A stretch of DNA of 64,000 bases from CAWGCE01 sp964480915 (GCA_964480915.1 CAYZRS010000024.1:1-64000), one strand, 5' to 3'; positions 1 to 9,154 are shown, counted from the stretch's first letter. The notes: generated from the sequence alone by a model not told the origin. Program-made: numbers and translations.

Positions 1-53
1 TTCGAAATCAATTGCCGGTTTACCGGTTGCGGGTTCGAGTCCCGTGCCCTCCG
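1..53 (+). tRNA. tRNA-Ser (anticodon probably CGA), 5' part cut by window edge
   Basis: The window opens inside a class II tRNA. A T-arm (stem GCGGG/CCCGT around TTCGAGT) is followed by the acceptor strand GCCCTCC and a G discriminator base, as in bacterial tRNA-Ser. Before it lies a long variable arm with a CCGG/CCGG stem, which only Ser, Leu and Tyr tRNAs have. The first bases fit an anticodon loop TTCGAAA, giving anticodon CGA. CCA is not encoded. The D-arm and 5' acceptor strand lie outside the window, so the identity is inferred from the 3' half. Confidence 0.8.
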
Positions 54-85
54 CTGAGTGACAGTTGATCTGTCTGGAAAATTTG

Positions 86-123
86 ACGCCCAGCCTCGTG
101 TTTGAACGGGGCTGGGCGTTTTT
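86..123 (+). terminator. Rho-independent terminator after tRNA-Ser
   Basis: A perfect 9-bp stem (CGCCCAGCC at 87-95 with GGCTGGGCG at 110-118) is followed directly by five T at 119-123. It lies about 30 bases after the tRNA and is read on the same strand. Confidence 0.85.
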
Positions 124-175
124 CGTTGATTGGCTTCGCAGGAGAGCACGTACCGATGCGGTTTGAAAGCCCATT

Positions 176-946
176 TCAGAAGCGGATGCCAACGCCCAGA
201 CGTCCGGCAATTGCATCCCCTGATAACGGACCTGCAAGGCCTGCCTTGAAGAATACTCGATCGGTTGGCCAGAAGACGAATTCGCCGACGGCTACGTTGT
301 CCTCGTAGTTGTTCGTCGGATTGATCCCAATGAAGTTTCGCCAAGCGAGGCGCGGTGCTACGTCCAGTTCATAGCCGACGCGAAAACCAAATGAATCTTC
401 GGTGTCGCGCAGTGATATCGTTTCGCCTTGAAAATTGAAGCCACGTAGGCTGTTCAGGTCAATGCTTGCTGTCTGAGTTGCATGTTCGTAGCCAAGCATC
501 AGGAACGGACGTATCTTCTCCCCGTTATAAAAAATAGTGCTGTTGATCTGGAAACGTTCTCCCTTGACTTCGAAAGGAGAGGTGAAGGTCACAAGGCTGC
601 TGTTGAGCGGGCTGTTCGAATACTCAGATTGACTGCCGTAGAGATGCAAATCAACGCCGAACCGCTGATCGAATGACTGCCAGATTGGTAAGTTGACTGA
701 AAATGCAAAAGCAGTTTGGTTCGAATTCCTACGGTTGACCAGATCGTCTGCCAGCGAAAACGAGAATTGGAAATATCGTTTTCCCAACAGTCCAGGCGAT
801 TGGGTCAGTGAGTATTCAGGACGCGTCGCTACTGCTGGGTGCGGCGGCGGAAGCCGTGTAATCAAATCGGCGGCGTGGGATATCGGGGAGGACCCAACCA
901 TCCACGAAGCAACCAAAAGTAGAAATGTTGGCGTTGTTCTTGTCAT
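176..946 (-). CDS. Secreted outer-membrane beta-barrel-like protein, unknown function
   Basis: A 256-residue protein when started at ATG 946, where a typical signal peptide begins (MTRTTPTFLLLVASWMVG, ending near SHA-A). The open frame extends further upstream, but that part is not signal-like and was left out. The mature part has alternating hydrophobic/polar strands, many aromatic residues (YFQFSFSL, FAFSVNLPIW, GFRVGYEL) and ends in phenylalanine (GVGIRF), the usual C-terminal signal of outer-membrane barrel proteins. A function cannot be named. It stands alone on the minus strand. Confidence 0.65.
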   Translation of the reverse strand: MTRTTPTFLLLVASWMVGSSPISHAADLITRLPPPHPAVATRPEYSLTQSPGLLGKRYFQFSFSLADDLVNRRNSNQTAFAFSVNLPIWQSFDQRFGVDLHLYGSQSEYSNSPLNSSLVTFTSPFEVKGERFQINSTIFYNGEKIRPFLMLGYEHATQTASIDLNSLRGFNFQGETISLRDTEDSFGFRVGYELDVAPRLAWRNFIGINPTNNYEDNVAVGEFVFWPTDRVFFKAGLAGPLSGDAIAGRLGVGIRF

Positions 947-1485
947 TTCATTGTCAGAACAAAGGTGAATGCCGATTCGTTTGCGGCAAGCCGATTCGTT
1001 GTGATTGAAAGTAGAGGCTGTGGTGATGCTACTGCAATGCGTGGTGTTTTTCGTCAGCGTTGTGGCGAACCTGCGTTTGCAAAGACTGGCGGAAATGGAG
1101 TGGATAATGGGTTGGGTCAAGCAAAAAAGGACCGAGAGTGTCTCAATTGTAATGCTGGCGTTGGTAGCAGATGGTTGTTGCCAATTCAGGCAGCGACAGG
1201 GGGCCAAATTCGGGCAACGGTTTTCGGTTCGCAAGAATTCAAGGCTAGGAAATATTTAGGTCCACCCCTGCGGGGTTCCTGATTCGCATTGGATGGCACC
1301 CTGGGTTTCGCAAACACCGCTGGGGCTCTTTTTTGCACCTTGGGTTGGCGTTGGAGCGCCACTTTGTGGCTACCGTGTATTGGGCAGGTTCAGGGTGCAA
1401 ACCCGATCGCGTTCGTTTCGGCGTGCGTGGCACGAATTCGTAACTCCGTAGGGTGCCCTTAGGATTGCGGCTCTTGGGTGTGATC
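947..1485. other. Intergenic stretch, no supported gene
   Basis: Several open frames cross this stretch on both strands. None shows a recognisable domain, signal peptide or ribosome-binding site, and they overlap each other. I see no RNA gene here. Confidence 0.5.
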
Positions 1486-1532
1486 AAAAAAAACCGCCGC
1501 GGTTGCAGCCCCATGTGCAACTCGCGGCGGTT
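1486..1532 (-). terminator. Strong rho-independent terminator (minus strand)
   Basis: A GC-rich hairpin of about 15 bp (CCGCCGCGGTTGCA at 1494-1507 against TGCAACTCGCGGCGG at 1515-1530, with one bulged base) is followed on the minus strand by eight T (A at 1486-1493). It lies about 65 bases downstream of the small minus-strand ORF at 1598-1828 and supports that ORF being transcribed. Confidence 0.85.
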
Positions 1533-1597
1533 CTTGAATATTGCCTCAAACTCTTTTAATGACGGTTTCAATCCGCCATCGGGTTAGGTTCGTCCTG

Positions 1598-1828
1598 TCA
1601 GACGTGTCCGGAGGTAAAATTGCGGTGCTTGGGCTTCGTCCGTGTCAGTTTCTTAGCAACAGCCGGAGCGGGGGTTGCGGTCGCTTCGATCACAGGTTCG
1701 GTAGGAGAAACCGAATGACGTATTATTAGCTGTGAAGAGGAGGGCGGCCTTAAGATAATCTGGCCGATGAGTGCCAGTATGCTTAAGAATGAAAAGGCCA
1801 TCACAGCGTGTATGCAATCGACTTGCAT
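1598..1828 (-). CDS. Small single-span membrane protein, hypothetical
   Basis: 76 residues from ATG 1828. One hydrophobic segment (about residues 9-26, VMAFSFLSILALIGQIIL) is followed by a Pro/Ala/Thr-rich stretch and a basic tail (KKLTRTKPKHR). No family is recognised. Support comes from the layout: a strong minus-strand terminator lies just downstream. The ribosome-binding site is weak, and the start could lie at the internal ATG before AFSFL. It may also be a chance ORF. Confidence 0.4.
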   Translation of the reverse strand: MQVDCIHAVMAFSFLSILALIGQIILRPPSSSQLIIRHSVSPTEPVIEATATPAPAVAKKLTRTKPKHRNFTSGHV

Positions 1829-2163
1829 GGCGAACTTTCGTAAGACGTTTGGACCAACATCCGTGTCCTACTTCTTCCATGCTATTGCTTAGCTCTGATG
1901 GTATCGGATTCGACTTGCCGACTTCTGCTGAAAAAATTTTGTCGGTGGCAGGGCTTCGTCAGTTCGTAAAGTTTCTGCGACGGTTGTAATCCGGTTTGCG
2001 GTCATAACTGGCATCGTGCGCTCGCTGAGGACCCGATTCTGGGCTCTTCTGTTGTGGTGCTTGGGGCCGGCTTGTTAGAGTGAAACCTTGGTTCTTCGCG
2101 GCGACTGCTGGCGGAGTCCGATCGCTTTCCTTGACCTACCACTTGCTGACCCGCGATTCGTCT
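1829..2163. other. Intergenic stretch before the Hsp70 pair
   Basis: No gene, RNA or clear promoter consensus is supported. It probably holds the control region of the Hsp70 pair. The Hsp70 reading frame is open from 2080, but the extra 28 residues lack homology-like content. Confidence 0.4.
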
Positions 2164-3774
2164 ATGCCCCAGCCGCACGTCCAAGCTATCGGAATCGACT
2201 TGGGCACGACCAATTGCGCTATCGCTTATGTAACGCCGGGCGGACGTACGTCGCTGCTGGAAAACGAGTTGGGCGAGGCGTTAACACCCAGCATCGTTTA
2301 TTTCGACGATGACCATACGATCGTCGGGCGAGAAGCCGGCAAGGCGGGGCTCTTCCACCCGGACGCCGTGGCGTGGCACGCAAAGCGGGATGTCGGGTCT
2401 GCCTATTGCGAGCGAGAAATTCGAGGACAGCGGGTGCCACCCGAAGTGGTTCAGGGTTTTATCCTGAAGCACATGCGCTCCAACATCGAACGCGCACTGA
2501 AGGGCCCTTACCGAACCGTCGTGACGGTCCCCGCTTTCTTTGACGAGGCACGCCGCAAGTCGGTGCAAGATTCTGGCAAGATTGCCGGCTTCGACCATGT
2601 TGCAATCGTTAACGAGCCGACGGCGGCGGCACTCGCTTTTGCCGAACAGGCTGGCTATCTCAACGAAGAAGGCTCTCCTCAAGAGAAACTGAACCTGCTT
2701 GTCTATGACTTGGGCGGAGGTACGTTTGACGTGACGTTGATCCGACTCGAACCGGGTCAGACGACCACGCTGGCGACCGATGGTGATGTTCGTTTAGGAG
2801 GCTGGGATTGGGACCATCGGTTAGCACAGTACGCGGCTCAAAAATTCGAGTCCCGATTCCGGCTCGATCCGCGCGACGACGTGATGGTGATGGCGCGCTT
2901 GTTACGCTTAGCTGAAGAAGCCAAACAGACGTTAAGTGTCCGACGAAAAGCGGTGATTCCGATCGAGTATCTAGAGCACAGTCTCGAAGTGACGATCACG
3001 CGCGAGCAATTCGAGATCCTGACGGCCGACCTGACAGAACGAACTGCCTACACGGTGAAACAGGTGTTGGAAGCCAGTCAGTTGGAGTGGTCGGACATCG
3101 ACCATATTTTGATGGCAGGCGGTTCTTCGAGGATGCCGATGGCGTCGGACGTGCTTGAAAAATTATCGGGCCGTCTGCCCGATTTCTTGATTAACCCGGA
3201 CGAGGCGATTGCGCGCGGCGCCGCGATCTACGCAGCTTTTCTGCTGGCCGAAGAGGGTGCGCCCGGCTATCCACTGCGGCTGCGCGTGGTCGATGTGAGT
3301 TCGCACAGCTTGGGGATCGAAGGGGTCGATCCGGTGACCGGTCGTAAAATCAATACCGTGCTGATCTCTCGCTATACACCTTTGCCTTGCAGCGCCAGCC
3401 ATCGGTTTGTCACGAGATCGGAGAACCAGAAATCGATCGCGATTCGCGTTCTCGAAGGCGAGGGGGAAGACCCGGCGAGTTGTGTGGCGGTAGGACGAGT
3501 CGTGATGCGCGATTTGCCCAAAGGGCTGGCGAAAAATCATCCGATTGACGTGGTCTATAATTATGAACGTGACGGGCGGCTGCGCGTCGATTTGAAATTG
3601 ACCGATACGGACCGAGCGATCCGCGTCGTCTTGCAACGTGATGCCGGTTTGTCGGACGGTAACGTCCGCGATTGGACCGCGGTGGTCGCTGACGATCAGG
3701 GTTTTGACCGATTGGCGACGGTGCTCCAAAGTGTGTTGGGAGTTCAAATCAATGCTGACACTCAGCTTGACTAA
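2164..3774 (+). CDS. Hsp70-family chaperone, short lidless (HscC-sized) type, first of tandem pair
   Basis: 536 residues from ATG 2164, chosen because the Hsp70 phosphate-1 motif GIDLGTTN follows nine residues later. The actin-like ATPase domain (about 1-375) shows VYDLGGGTFDV near 180 and the adenosine motif AGGSSRMP near 318. A beta-type substrate-binding domain (about 376-515, beginning SHSLGIEG) follows. The alpha-helical lid of DnaK (about 638 residues) is absent. The size is close to HscC. A paralogue follows 14 bases downstream, so the two are probably cotranscribed. No dnaJ or grpE is present nearby. The substrate is unknown. Confidence 0.88.
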   Translation: MPQPHVQAIGIDLGTTNCAIAYVTPGGRTSLLENELGEALTPSIVYFDDDHTIVGREAGKAGLFHPDAVAWHAKRDVGSAYCEREIRGQRVPPEVVQGFILKHMRSNIERALKGPYRTVVTVPAFFDEARRKSVQDSGKIAGFDHVAIVNEPTAAALAFAEQAGYLNEEGSPQEKLNLLVYDLGGGTFDVTLIRLEPGQTTTLATDGDVRLGGWDWDHRLAQYAAQKFESRFRLDPRDDVMVMARLLRLAEEAKQTLSVRRKAVIPIEYLEHSLEVTITREQFEILTADLTERTAYTVKQVLEASQLEWSDIDHILMAGGSSRMPMASDVLEKLSGRLPDFLINPDEAIARGAAIYAAFLLAEEGAPGYPLRLRVVDVSSHSLGIEGVDPVTGRKINTVLISRYTPLPCSASHRFVTRSENQKSIAIRVLEGEGEDPASCVAVGRVVMRDLPKGLAKNHPIDVVYNYERDGRLRVDLKLTDTDRAIRVVLQRDAGLSDGNVRDWTAVVADDQGFDRLATVLQSVLGVQINADTQLD

Positions 3775-3788
3775 GGTAAGAGGGATTC

Positions 3789-5357
3789 ATGTCCAATTCG
3801 GAATCTGAAGCCAAGTCGCCTTTAGCTGTCGGTATCGATCTGGGAACCACCTATTCGGCCATCGCCTGGCTGGACGATACCGGTCGACCAGAAACATTGG
3901 TCAATGGCGAAGGCGATAAATTGACTCCCAGCGCCGTTCTGTTTGAGGGAGATGATGTCGTTGTAGGTAAGGAGGCCGTGAAGGCGCTGGCAACCGATGC
4001 CGACGATGTGGCGCTGCGTGCGAAACGCTCGTTGGGAACTCGTTCCTTCGGCCGACCGTTAGGAGGCCGCGACTATCCGCCCGAAGCGATCCAGGCTTGG
4101 ATTTTGCAGAAGCTGAAGTTGGACGCTGCGCGGCAGATTGGGCCGGTGACTCATGCCGTCGTGACCGTGCCTGCCTACTTTGACGAAGTTCGGCGCAAGG
4201 CAACCCAGGATGCCGGTTACATCGCGGGGCTTGAGGTCTTGGACATTATCAATGAGCCCACCGCTGCTGCGATTGCTTACGGCTTCCGCGAAGGAGTGGC
4301 CGAGCGATCACCGGCAAAGACAAACTCGGCAAAGCGGCCCGAGCGCATCTTGGTCTACGACTTGGGTGGAGGCACTTTCGATGTCACGGTGTTGGAAATT
4401 GATGGCGCGAATTTCGTCGCTTTGGCAACCGACGGCGACGTCGCGTTGGGCGGTAACGACTGGGACGATCGCTTGGTCGATTTCGTCGCGGAAAAATTCA
4501 TCGCGAAACATCAGAAAGATCCACGGCAGGATGCGAATACTGCCGGTCGTTTATGGCGCGAGTGCGAGGACGCCAAACGGACACTCTCAGCACGAGAGAA
4601 AACCACCATCGCCTGTGACTATCGCGGGCTCGCATTGCGATTGGAAATAACCCGCGCCGAATTCCAGCAGATAACGGCCGACCTGCTCGAGCGGACGGCG
4701 TTTACGACAAAGGAGACACTGCTCGCCAGTGGATTGGAATGGCCCGATATCGACAAAGTACTGTTGGTTGGCGGTTCGACTCGGATGCCGGCCGTTCGTG
4801 AAATGCTGCGCGAGGTGACCGGTCAGCAACCCGATGTCTCGATCTCTCCCGATGAAGCGGTGGCTCAAGGAGCGGCACTCCGCGCTGGGCATTTACTCGC
4901 CAAAGAAGCGGACCGGCGCTTCCACATCAAGAATGTGAATTCGCACAGCCTGGGGGTTGTTGGTACGGAGTCGTCGACGCGAAGGGAACGCTGCGCGATC
5001 TTGATTCCTCGAAATACGCCGTTGCCCGTGATGGCCAAACGGATTTTCAAAACGCAGACACTCAATCAAGAATCGATACTTGTCCCGGTCGTGGAAGGCG
5101 AGAGCGCCACGCCGGAAGATTGCATCTCGATTGGAAACGTCATCGTCCCGACGCTTCCTGCGAATTTGCCGAAACATACACCCATCGAAGTCCGTTTCAC
5201 GTACGGCGAAGATGGCCGTCTGTTGGTCCGAGTTCGCATCGACGGATCGGAAGAGGCGGTTCGTCATGTCCTCGAAAGGCCGACCAGTTTGACGGCGGAG
5301 GAACTGAACAAGTGGCGGGTCTACGTTTCGGGGCAGCCGGCCGGTGACGGTGGTTAA
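3789..5357 (+). CDS. Hsp70-family chaperone, short lidless type, second of tandem pair
   Basis: 522 residues from ATG 3789, with a purine-rich site (GGTAAGAGGG) just upstream. GIDLGTTYS occurs at about 15-23, VYDLGGGTFDV near 188, VGGSTRMP near 328 and a beta-type substrate domain from SHSLGVVG (about 382) to the end. Like its neighbour it lacks the helical lid. The two share architecture throughout, including the closing R-V-L-E/Q-R-(P/D) region, and look like a local duplication that has since diverged. They may act as a pair or on different clients. Confidence 0.88.
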   Translation: MSNSESEAKSPLAVGIDLGTTYSAIAWLDDTGRPETLVNGEGDKLTPSAVLFEGDDVVVGKEAVKALATDADDVALRAKRSLGTRSFGRPLGGRDYPPEAIQAWILQKLKLDAARQIGPVTHAVVTVPAYFDEVRRKATQDAGYIAGLEVLDIINEPTAAAIAYGFREGVAERSPAKTNSAKRPERILVYDLGGGTFDVTVLEIDGANFVALATDGDVALGGNDWDDRLVDFVAEKFIAKHQKDPRQDANTAGRLWRECEDAKRTLSAREKTTIACDYRGLALRLEITRAEFQQITADLLERTAFTTKETLLASGLEWPDIDKVLLVGGSTRMPAVREMLREVTGQQPDVSISPDEAVAQGAALRAGHLLAKEADRRFHIKNVNSHSLGVVGTESSTRRERCAILIPRNTPLPVMAKRIFKTQTLNQESILVPVVEGESATPEDCISIGNVIVPTLPANLPKHTPIEVRFTYGEDGRLLVRVRIDGSEEAVRHVLERPTSLTAEELNKWRVYVSGQPAGDGG

Positions 5358-5374
5358 AGACGGGTTTTCGAAAA

Positions 5375-5878
5375 ATGATCGACAAGAATCCGTACGCAGC
5401 ACCCGATTCGGCTGAGCCACTGGCGAAGAAGGCGTTTCCACCGTTCGAAGTTCGTGGGCAGTATCTGTTGATCGAGTCGGGGGCTCATCTTCCGCAGCGG
5501 TGCATCAAGACCAACGAAGAGGTGCCGGTCGGTCAACGAGTCGATCATGTCTTCCAATGGGCACCGTCGTTTCGACTGGCGCTGCGCTATCGACAGTGCC
5601 GGCTGACTTTCTACCTTTCAGAACGCAAGCAGCGAGAAATCAAACGAGTCAAGACGGCAGGCTGGTTCCTTTTGATTTGTGGTGGACTGGTGCCATTGGT
5701 CGCCGCCGTGTTGGGGGGCGGTGTCACCGGTCGCTCAGGCGCTCTGTTGGCGTTGCCGGGCGGCATCGCTTTGCTAGCCGCGACGCAAACGATGAGCCAG
5801 CTGCGCATCGTTCGATTTCGTGACGGTCGTTACTGGGTCCACGGTTTCTCGAAAGAGTTCTTGCAGTCGCTGCGGTGA
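5375..5878 (+). CDS. Small membrane protein with N-terminal NPYAAP motif
   Basis: 167 residues starting MIDKNPYAAPDS. The NPYAAP-type beginning is common among planctomycete membrane proteins, and another occurs in this window (21215-22423). A soluble middle section with two cysteines is followed by two adjacent hydrophobic segments (about 95-115 and 120-138) and a C-terminal tail. It starts 17 bases after the second Hsp70 gene and is probably in the same transcript. No enzymatic motif is visible. Confidence 0.65.
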   Translation: MIDKNPYAAPDSAEPLAKKAFPPFEVRGQYLLIESGAHLPQRCIKTNEEVPVGQRVDHVFQWAPSFRLALRYRQCRLTFYLSERKQREIKRVKTAGWFLLICGGLVPLVAAVLGGGVTGRSGALLALPGGIALLAATQTMSQLRIVRFRDGRYWVHGFSKEFLQSLR

Positions 5879-5953
5879 ACGAGGAATGTTGCCGGCCAGC
5901 GTCGCATCAATTTCGTGAAGATTGCCATTTCAGGCGAGAGAACGGTCGATGGT

Positions 5954-6775
5954 TTACTGGGCGTCCTTTTCTTGTACGAGGATCTCACCGCGGCTTTCAT
6001 TCACAGTATCGCCGCTGAAGGTAAGGACCGCCTGTTCACTGGTGAGCGTGTCGATACCGAGTTCCGCGAGCCGCCGCTGGAGCAATCGCATGGCAACCAA
6101 ATCGACTTCAGATGCCGCGCTGTGCCGCAGCGATCGCTCTGGCGATTGCGTGAGCACAATCGTCCCCCGCCTCATGTCGAGGCCGACCGACTCGGTCACC
6201 GATCCGTCGATCACGATTGTCCCGGCGCGCATGCTCATTCCGGCTCCCGGTCCGCAGTCACCACCAATGTAGATCAGGCCGCGCCGCAGTCGTGCACCGG
6301 CAAACCGGCCGCTCGAACCGGAAATGATCAATTCGCCCCCTCGCATACCGACCGATTCGTGTTCGTAGGCTCCGCCTGCCCAATCGGCCGCGTCCCCATG
6401 AACTCGAACCAAGCCGCCAGACAAGCGGGAACCGACATAGTCACCGACATTGCCGTGCACCGTGAGCGTCCCGCCACACATCCCGCTGGCCACATGGCGA
6501 CCGACGTTGCCGCGGACCGTCATCTGGCCGCCATCCATCGAGGCACCCAGCCAATGCACTGACGGAATATCGCCGATCCATTCGACCGTGTCGGATTCGT
6601 CTTGGAGCGAGCCGCTGATATCGAAGAACTGGCCCAGTTCGAACGTGCGCTTGCCGCGGGTGACCGGTAAACTTGAAATTTCCGCGCTGGTCCGACCCCG
6701 CATCTGAGAGGGCACAATCTTCGCGACGTGAAGCGGCAACGGGCCGATCGATTTGGCTACGAGCTGGACTGGCAT
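5954..6775 (-). CDS. fhcC: Formylmethanofuran dehydrogenase/formyltransferase-hydrolase subunit C
   Basis: 273 residues from ATG 6775 (MPVQLVAKS). The protein is dominated by a right-handed parallel beta-helix pattern with repeated G-G-x-hydrophobic-x-hydrophobic-x-G-x2-G motifs (GGQMTVRGNVG, GGTLTVHGNVG, GGLVRVHGDA, GGELIISGSSG), typical of FwdC/FhcC and of the glutamate synthase alpha C-domain. In the Fhc complex this subunit forms the scaffold for formyl transfer between methanofuran and formate in tetrahydromethanopterin-linked C1 metabolism. fhcA and fhcB lie upstream on the same strand, separated by opposed genes. FhcD is not in the window. Confidence 0.88.
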   Translation of the reverse strand: MPVQLVAKSIGPLPLHVAKIVPSQMRGRTSAEISSLPVTRGKRTFELGQFFDISGSLQDESDTVEWIGDIPSVHWLGASMDGGQMTVRGNVGRHVASGMCGGTLTVHGNVGDYVGSRLSGGLVRVHGDAADWAGGAYEHESVGMRGGELIISGSSGRFAGARLRRGLIYIGGDCGPGAGMSMRAGTIVIDGSVTESVGLDMRRGTIVLTQSPERSLRHSAASEVDLVAMRLLQRRLAELGIDTLTSEQAVLTFSGDTVNESRGEILVQEKDAQ

Positions 6776-6824
6776 GAATTCACTATAGAATGTTCGGCGG
6801 GACGTTTTAACCGGATGAATATCA

Positions 6825-7478
6825 TTGCGAGATCGATCTGTGGGCAAGCTGGCGGGAATCGTACTATGTGGTGGCCACAGTCGGCGAATGGGCCTGCCCA
6901 AGCATCGCTTGCCGTTTGGTAACCTGTCGCTGTTGCAGCACGCCTTGAAACTGCTGGGGACAGTGACCGATGTACTGATCGTCGTTGCAGCGCAGGGGCA
7001 GCCGGTGGATTTGGACGAGCACATCCTCATCGTCCACGATGAGCATCCGGATCGTGGGCCGCTTGAAGGGCTCGCGATCGGGCTGGCAGCGGCCGAACCG
7101 ATTGCCGATCGAGCGTTCCTCATGGCGTGTGATACTCCGCTGCTTGTGCCGTCCTTTGTTTCCAAAATGGACGCTTCCTTAGCAGACCATGATGCGGTGA
7201 CCGTGGACGACGGCCAGTTTCGCCATCCGCTAGGTGCGATCTACCGGACGAAGTTGGCGACCGTCGCGCGAGCTCAGTTGGATCGAGGGGAACGGAGTCT
7301 TCAAGGGTTGCTCGATCAATGTGATACCGGTCGAGTGACTCCGGAGTCGCTGTCTGACGTCGATCCCGATTTGCGGTCGCTGCGGAATCTGAATACGCCG
7401 GCCGAATACCTGGCCGTCGTTCAAGAAGCCGGGTTGGAAGTTGCCGAAACGACGTTGCGCAAATTGGGTTTAAGCTAG
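6825..7478 (+). CDS. mobA: MobA-like molybdenum cofactor guanylyltransferase
   Basis: 217 residues if started at TTG 6825; GTG 6840 is the alternative. The N-terminal LAGIVLCGGHSRRMGLPK is the nucleotide-binding signature of MobA-type transferases (consensus L-A-G-G-x-S-R-R-M-G-x-D-K), and ACDTPLL near 105 is the metal-binding region. MobA joins GMP to molybdopterin to make the bis-MGD cofactor of the formate dehydrogenase/formylmethanofuran dehydrogenase class. The gene is divergent from fhcC (49 bases apart) and its stop codon overlaps that of fhcA. This suggests, but does not prove, a role in the Fhc complex. A different sugar-nucleotide transferase is less likely. Confidence 0.75.
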   Translation: MRDRSVGKLAGIVLCGGHSRRMGLPKHRLPFGNLSLLQHALKLLGTVTDVLIVVAAQGQPVDLDEHILIVHDEHPDRGPLEGLAIGLAAAEPIADRAFLMACDTPLLVPSFVSKMDASLADHDAVTVDDGQFRHPLGAIYRTKLATVARAQLDRGERSLQGLLDQCDTGRVTPESLSDVDPDLRSLRNLNTPAEYLAVVQEAGLEVAETTLRKLGLS

Positions 7479-9154
7479 TCGGCTTCTGGCCCGCACTCGA
7501 TGTTCTCCATTGGGCCCAAGTTATCATCGATGGCATAGTTGCCGAATTGGATCGAGTAGTTTTTCTCGAACCAATCTTTAACATGCGGTTCGACTTCATG
7601 GTCATAGCTTGGCGAGACGTGAAGCGTGCGTCCCGCATGTGCGATCGGATCGTGCGGCTGCCGAATCTCGCCCTGTTCGGCGATGACTTGCCCTCCTTTA
7701 ATGACGAATCGAGGCAGCTCGAACATCGTCTCCTTATTTTCATGAGGCGTATAAATCGTGATGTCGGCATCAGCGCCGGGGCCCAGGTGCCCTTTGTGAG
7801 ACAGCCCCAACATCCGCGCGGGCGCGGCCCGCGTGATGATTGCGATTTCGGTTAAGGAGTATTCGCGATCAAGCGACCCTAAGTTGGACTCGTCGCGAAC
7901 TTTTCGATGGACCGACTTCAGCATTTCGGTGCGATAATTGCGGTCCATCAGCAAGCGAACAATTTGCGGGTAGGCGAGGAACGAACCGCCGTTGGGATGA
8001 TCGGTGCTCATCGCGATCTGCCACGGATTGGCGACTTGCAGGTACCATTCCAACCCGATCGCCCATTGCCAGGCGTGGACCATGTTCTTGTTGCGGTACT
8101 TGATGGGCGAGATGCCACAACCGGCTTCCATTTCGACATCGTGGCTGATCCACTTCTTGCCGTGCAGATTGGACAGGTAGTGTCCCAGGGGGCCGTCGCC
8201 GGTCATGCTGGTCGTTTCGCCAAACAGAACTTGACCAACGTCGACGGTGATTTCTGGGTGTGCATTGACGTAATCGGCCAATGGCCCCACTTGCGAACCG
8301 AATGTCGTTTCGTCCGCATCTCCGCCGGCATAGCTGTGGAACTGGATGTGAGTGATGTGTCCTCGGTGTCCGTCGAGTGCCCGCATGGTTTCGAGTGTTG
8401 TTTGCCAGTTACCAGGCATCCCCAGGTTGTTGCAGTGGATATGCACCGGGTGTGGCAGAAGTAGCTCGTCAGCCGTACGAGCCATCTCGCGGAGGATCGC
8501 TCGCGGCGTCACATGGAAGCCGGGGACGATCTCGTCCAACCCGTTCACGTTGCCATCTTGCTGCTGCTTCCACGCTTCGACACCGCCCGGATTTACCAGC
8601 TTGACTCCGTAACCTTTCGCGGCGTTCACCAGCCAGCCCATGAATCCTTTCAGCAGTTCCGGTTCATTGTTGGCGATCGATCGCATGGCGAAATGGTTGT
8701 TGCCCATCAGCAGGTAACAGCCCTTATCAAGGCACGGTGTGTCGGCGAATTCTTCGTGAGCGTGCCGAGCCAGCAGCGGCGGTACGGCCGCGTCGAAGGC
8801 GGATGTGTAGCCGAGTCCCGCGTATTGGTAGCCGGTGATAAAGGTGCTGGGGACGCTGCCGAGAGTTCCGCTGCGGGTCGTGGCGGTGCGAGCGACTTCG
8901 TGTCCGGTGCGATCATCGACCCGCAGCAGCCGAGCCGCATTCACTTTCGGGCCGGCGATGTGGCAGTGCATGTCGACTCCGCCCGGCATCACCACCATCC
9001 CACAAGCGTCGATCGTGTATGTCGCCTGCACGTTGGGATCGGTGGGGGCGGTCACGATCTTGCCGTGCTCGACCCATAGATCGCCGACTTGGCCATCGAC
9101 GCCGTTCGTCGGGTCGTAAATGTAGCCACCGCAGATTTTCAAAAACTCTGGCAT
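7475..9154 (-). CDS. fhcA: Formylmethanofuran dehydrogenase/formyltransferase-hydrolase subunit A (amidohydrolase)
   Basis: 559 residues, the usual length for FwdA/FhcA. It is an amidohydrolase-superfamily metal enzyme: DMHCHIAG gives the metal-binding His63/His65, GYGVKLVNPGG carries the lysine expected to be carboxylated, and further ligands appear in VHIHCNNLG, THIQFHSYAGG and STDHPNGG. FhcA hydrolyses formyl-methanofuran to formate and methanofuran (or the reverse in methanogens). The gene is convergent with the mobA-like gene and shares the palindrome CTAG as both stop codons. Confidence 0.93.
   Translation of the reverse strand: MPEFLKICGGYIYDPTNGVDGQVGDLWVEHGKIVTAPTDPNVQATYTIDACGMVVMPGGVDMHCHIAGPKVNAARLLRVDDRTGHEVARTATTRSGTLGSVPSTFITGYQYAGLGYTSAFDAAVPPLLARHAHEEFADTPCLDKGCYLLMGNNHFAMRSIANNEPELLKGFMGWLVNAAKGYGVKLVNPGGVEAWKQQQDGNVNGLDEIVPGFHVTPRAILREMARTADELLLPHPVHIHCNNLGMPGNWQTTLETMRALDGHRGHITHIQFHSYAGGDADETTFGSQVGPLADYVNAHPEITVDVGQVLFGETTSMTGDGPLGHYLSNLHGKKWISHDVEMEAGCGISPIKYRNKNMVHAWQWAIGLEWYLQVANPWQIAMSTDHPNGGSFLAYPQIVRLLMDRNYRTEMLKSVHRKVRDESNLGSLDREYSLTEIAIITRAAPARMLGLSHKGHLGPGADADITIYTPHENKETMFELPRFVIKGGQVIAEQGEIRQPHDPIAHAGRTLHVSPSYDHEVEPHVKDWFEKNYSIQFGNYAIDDNLGPMENIECGPEAD

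Noticed and set aside
1245..1571. 108-codon minus-strand ORF
   Set aside because: It runs through the strong hairpin terminator at 1486-1532, is rich in Arg/Pro as expected of a non-coding frame, and has no domain or ribosome-binding site.
5915..6562. 215-codon plus-strand ORF opposite fhcC
   Set aside because: It is antisense to the well-supported fhcC gene, with composition typical of a shadow frame.
8513..9079. 188-codon plus-strand ORF opposite fhcA
   Set aside because: Shadow of fhcA, which carries clear metal-binding motifs on the other strand.
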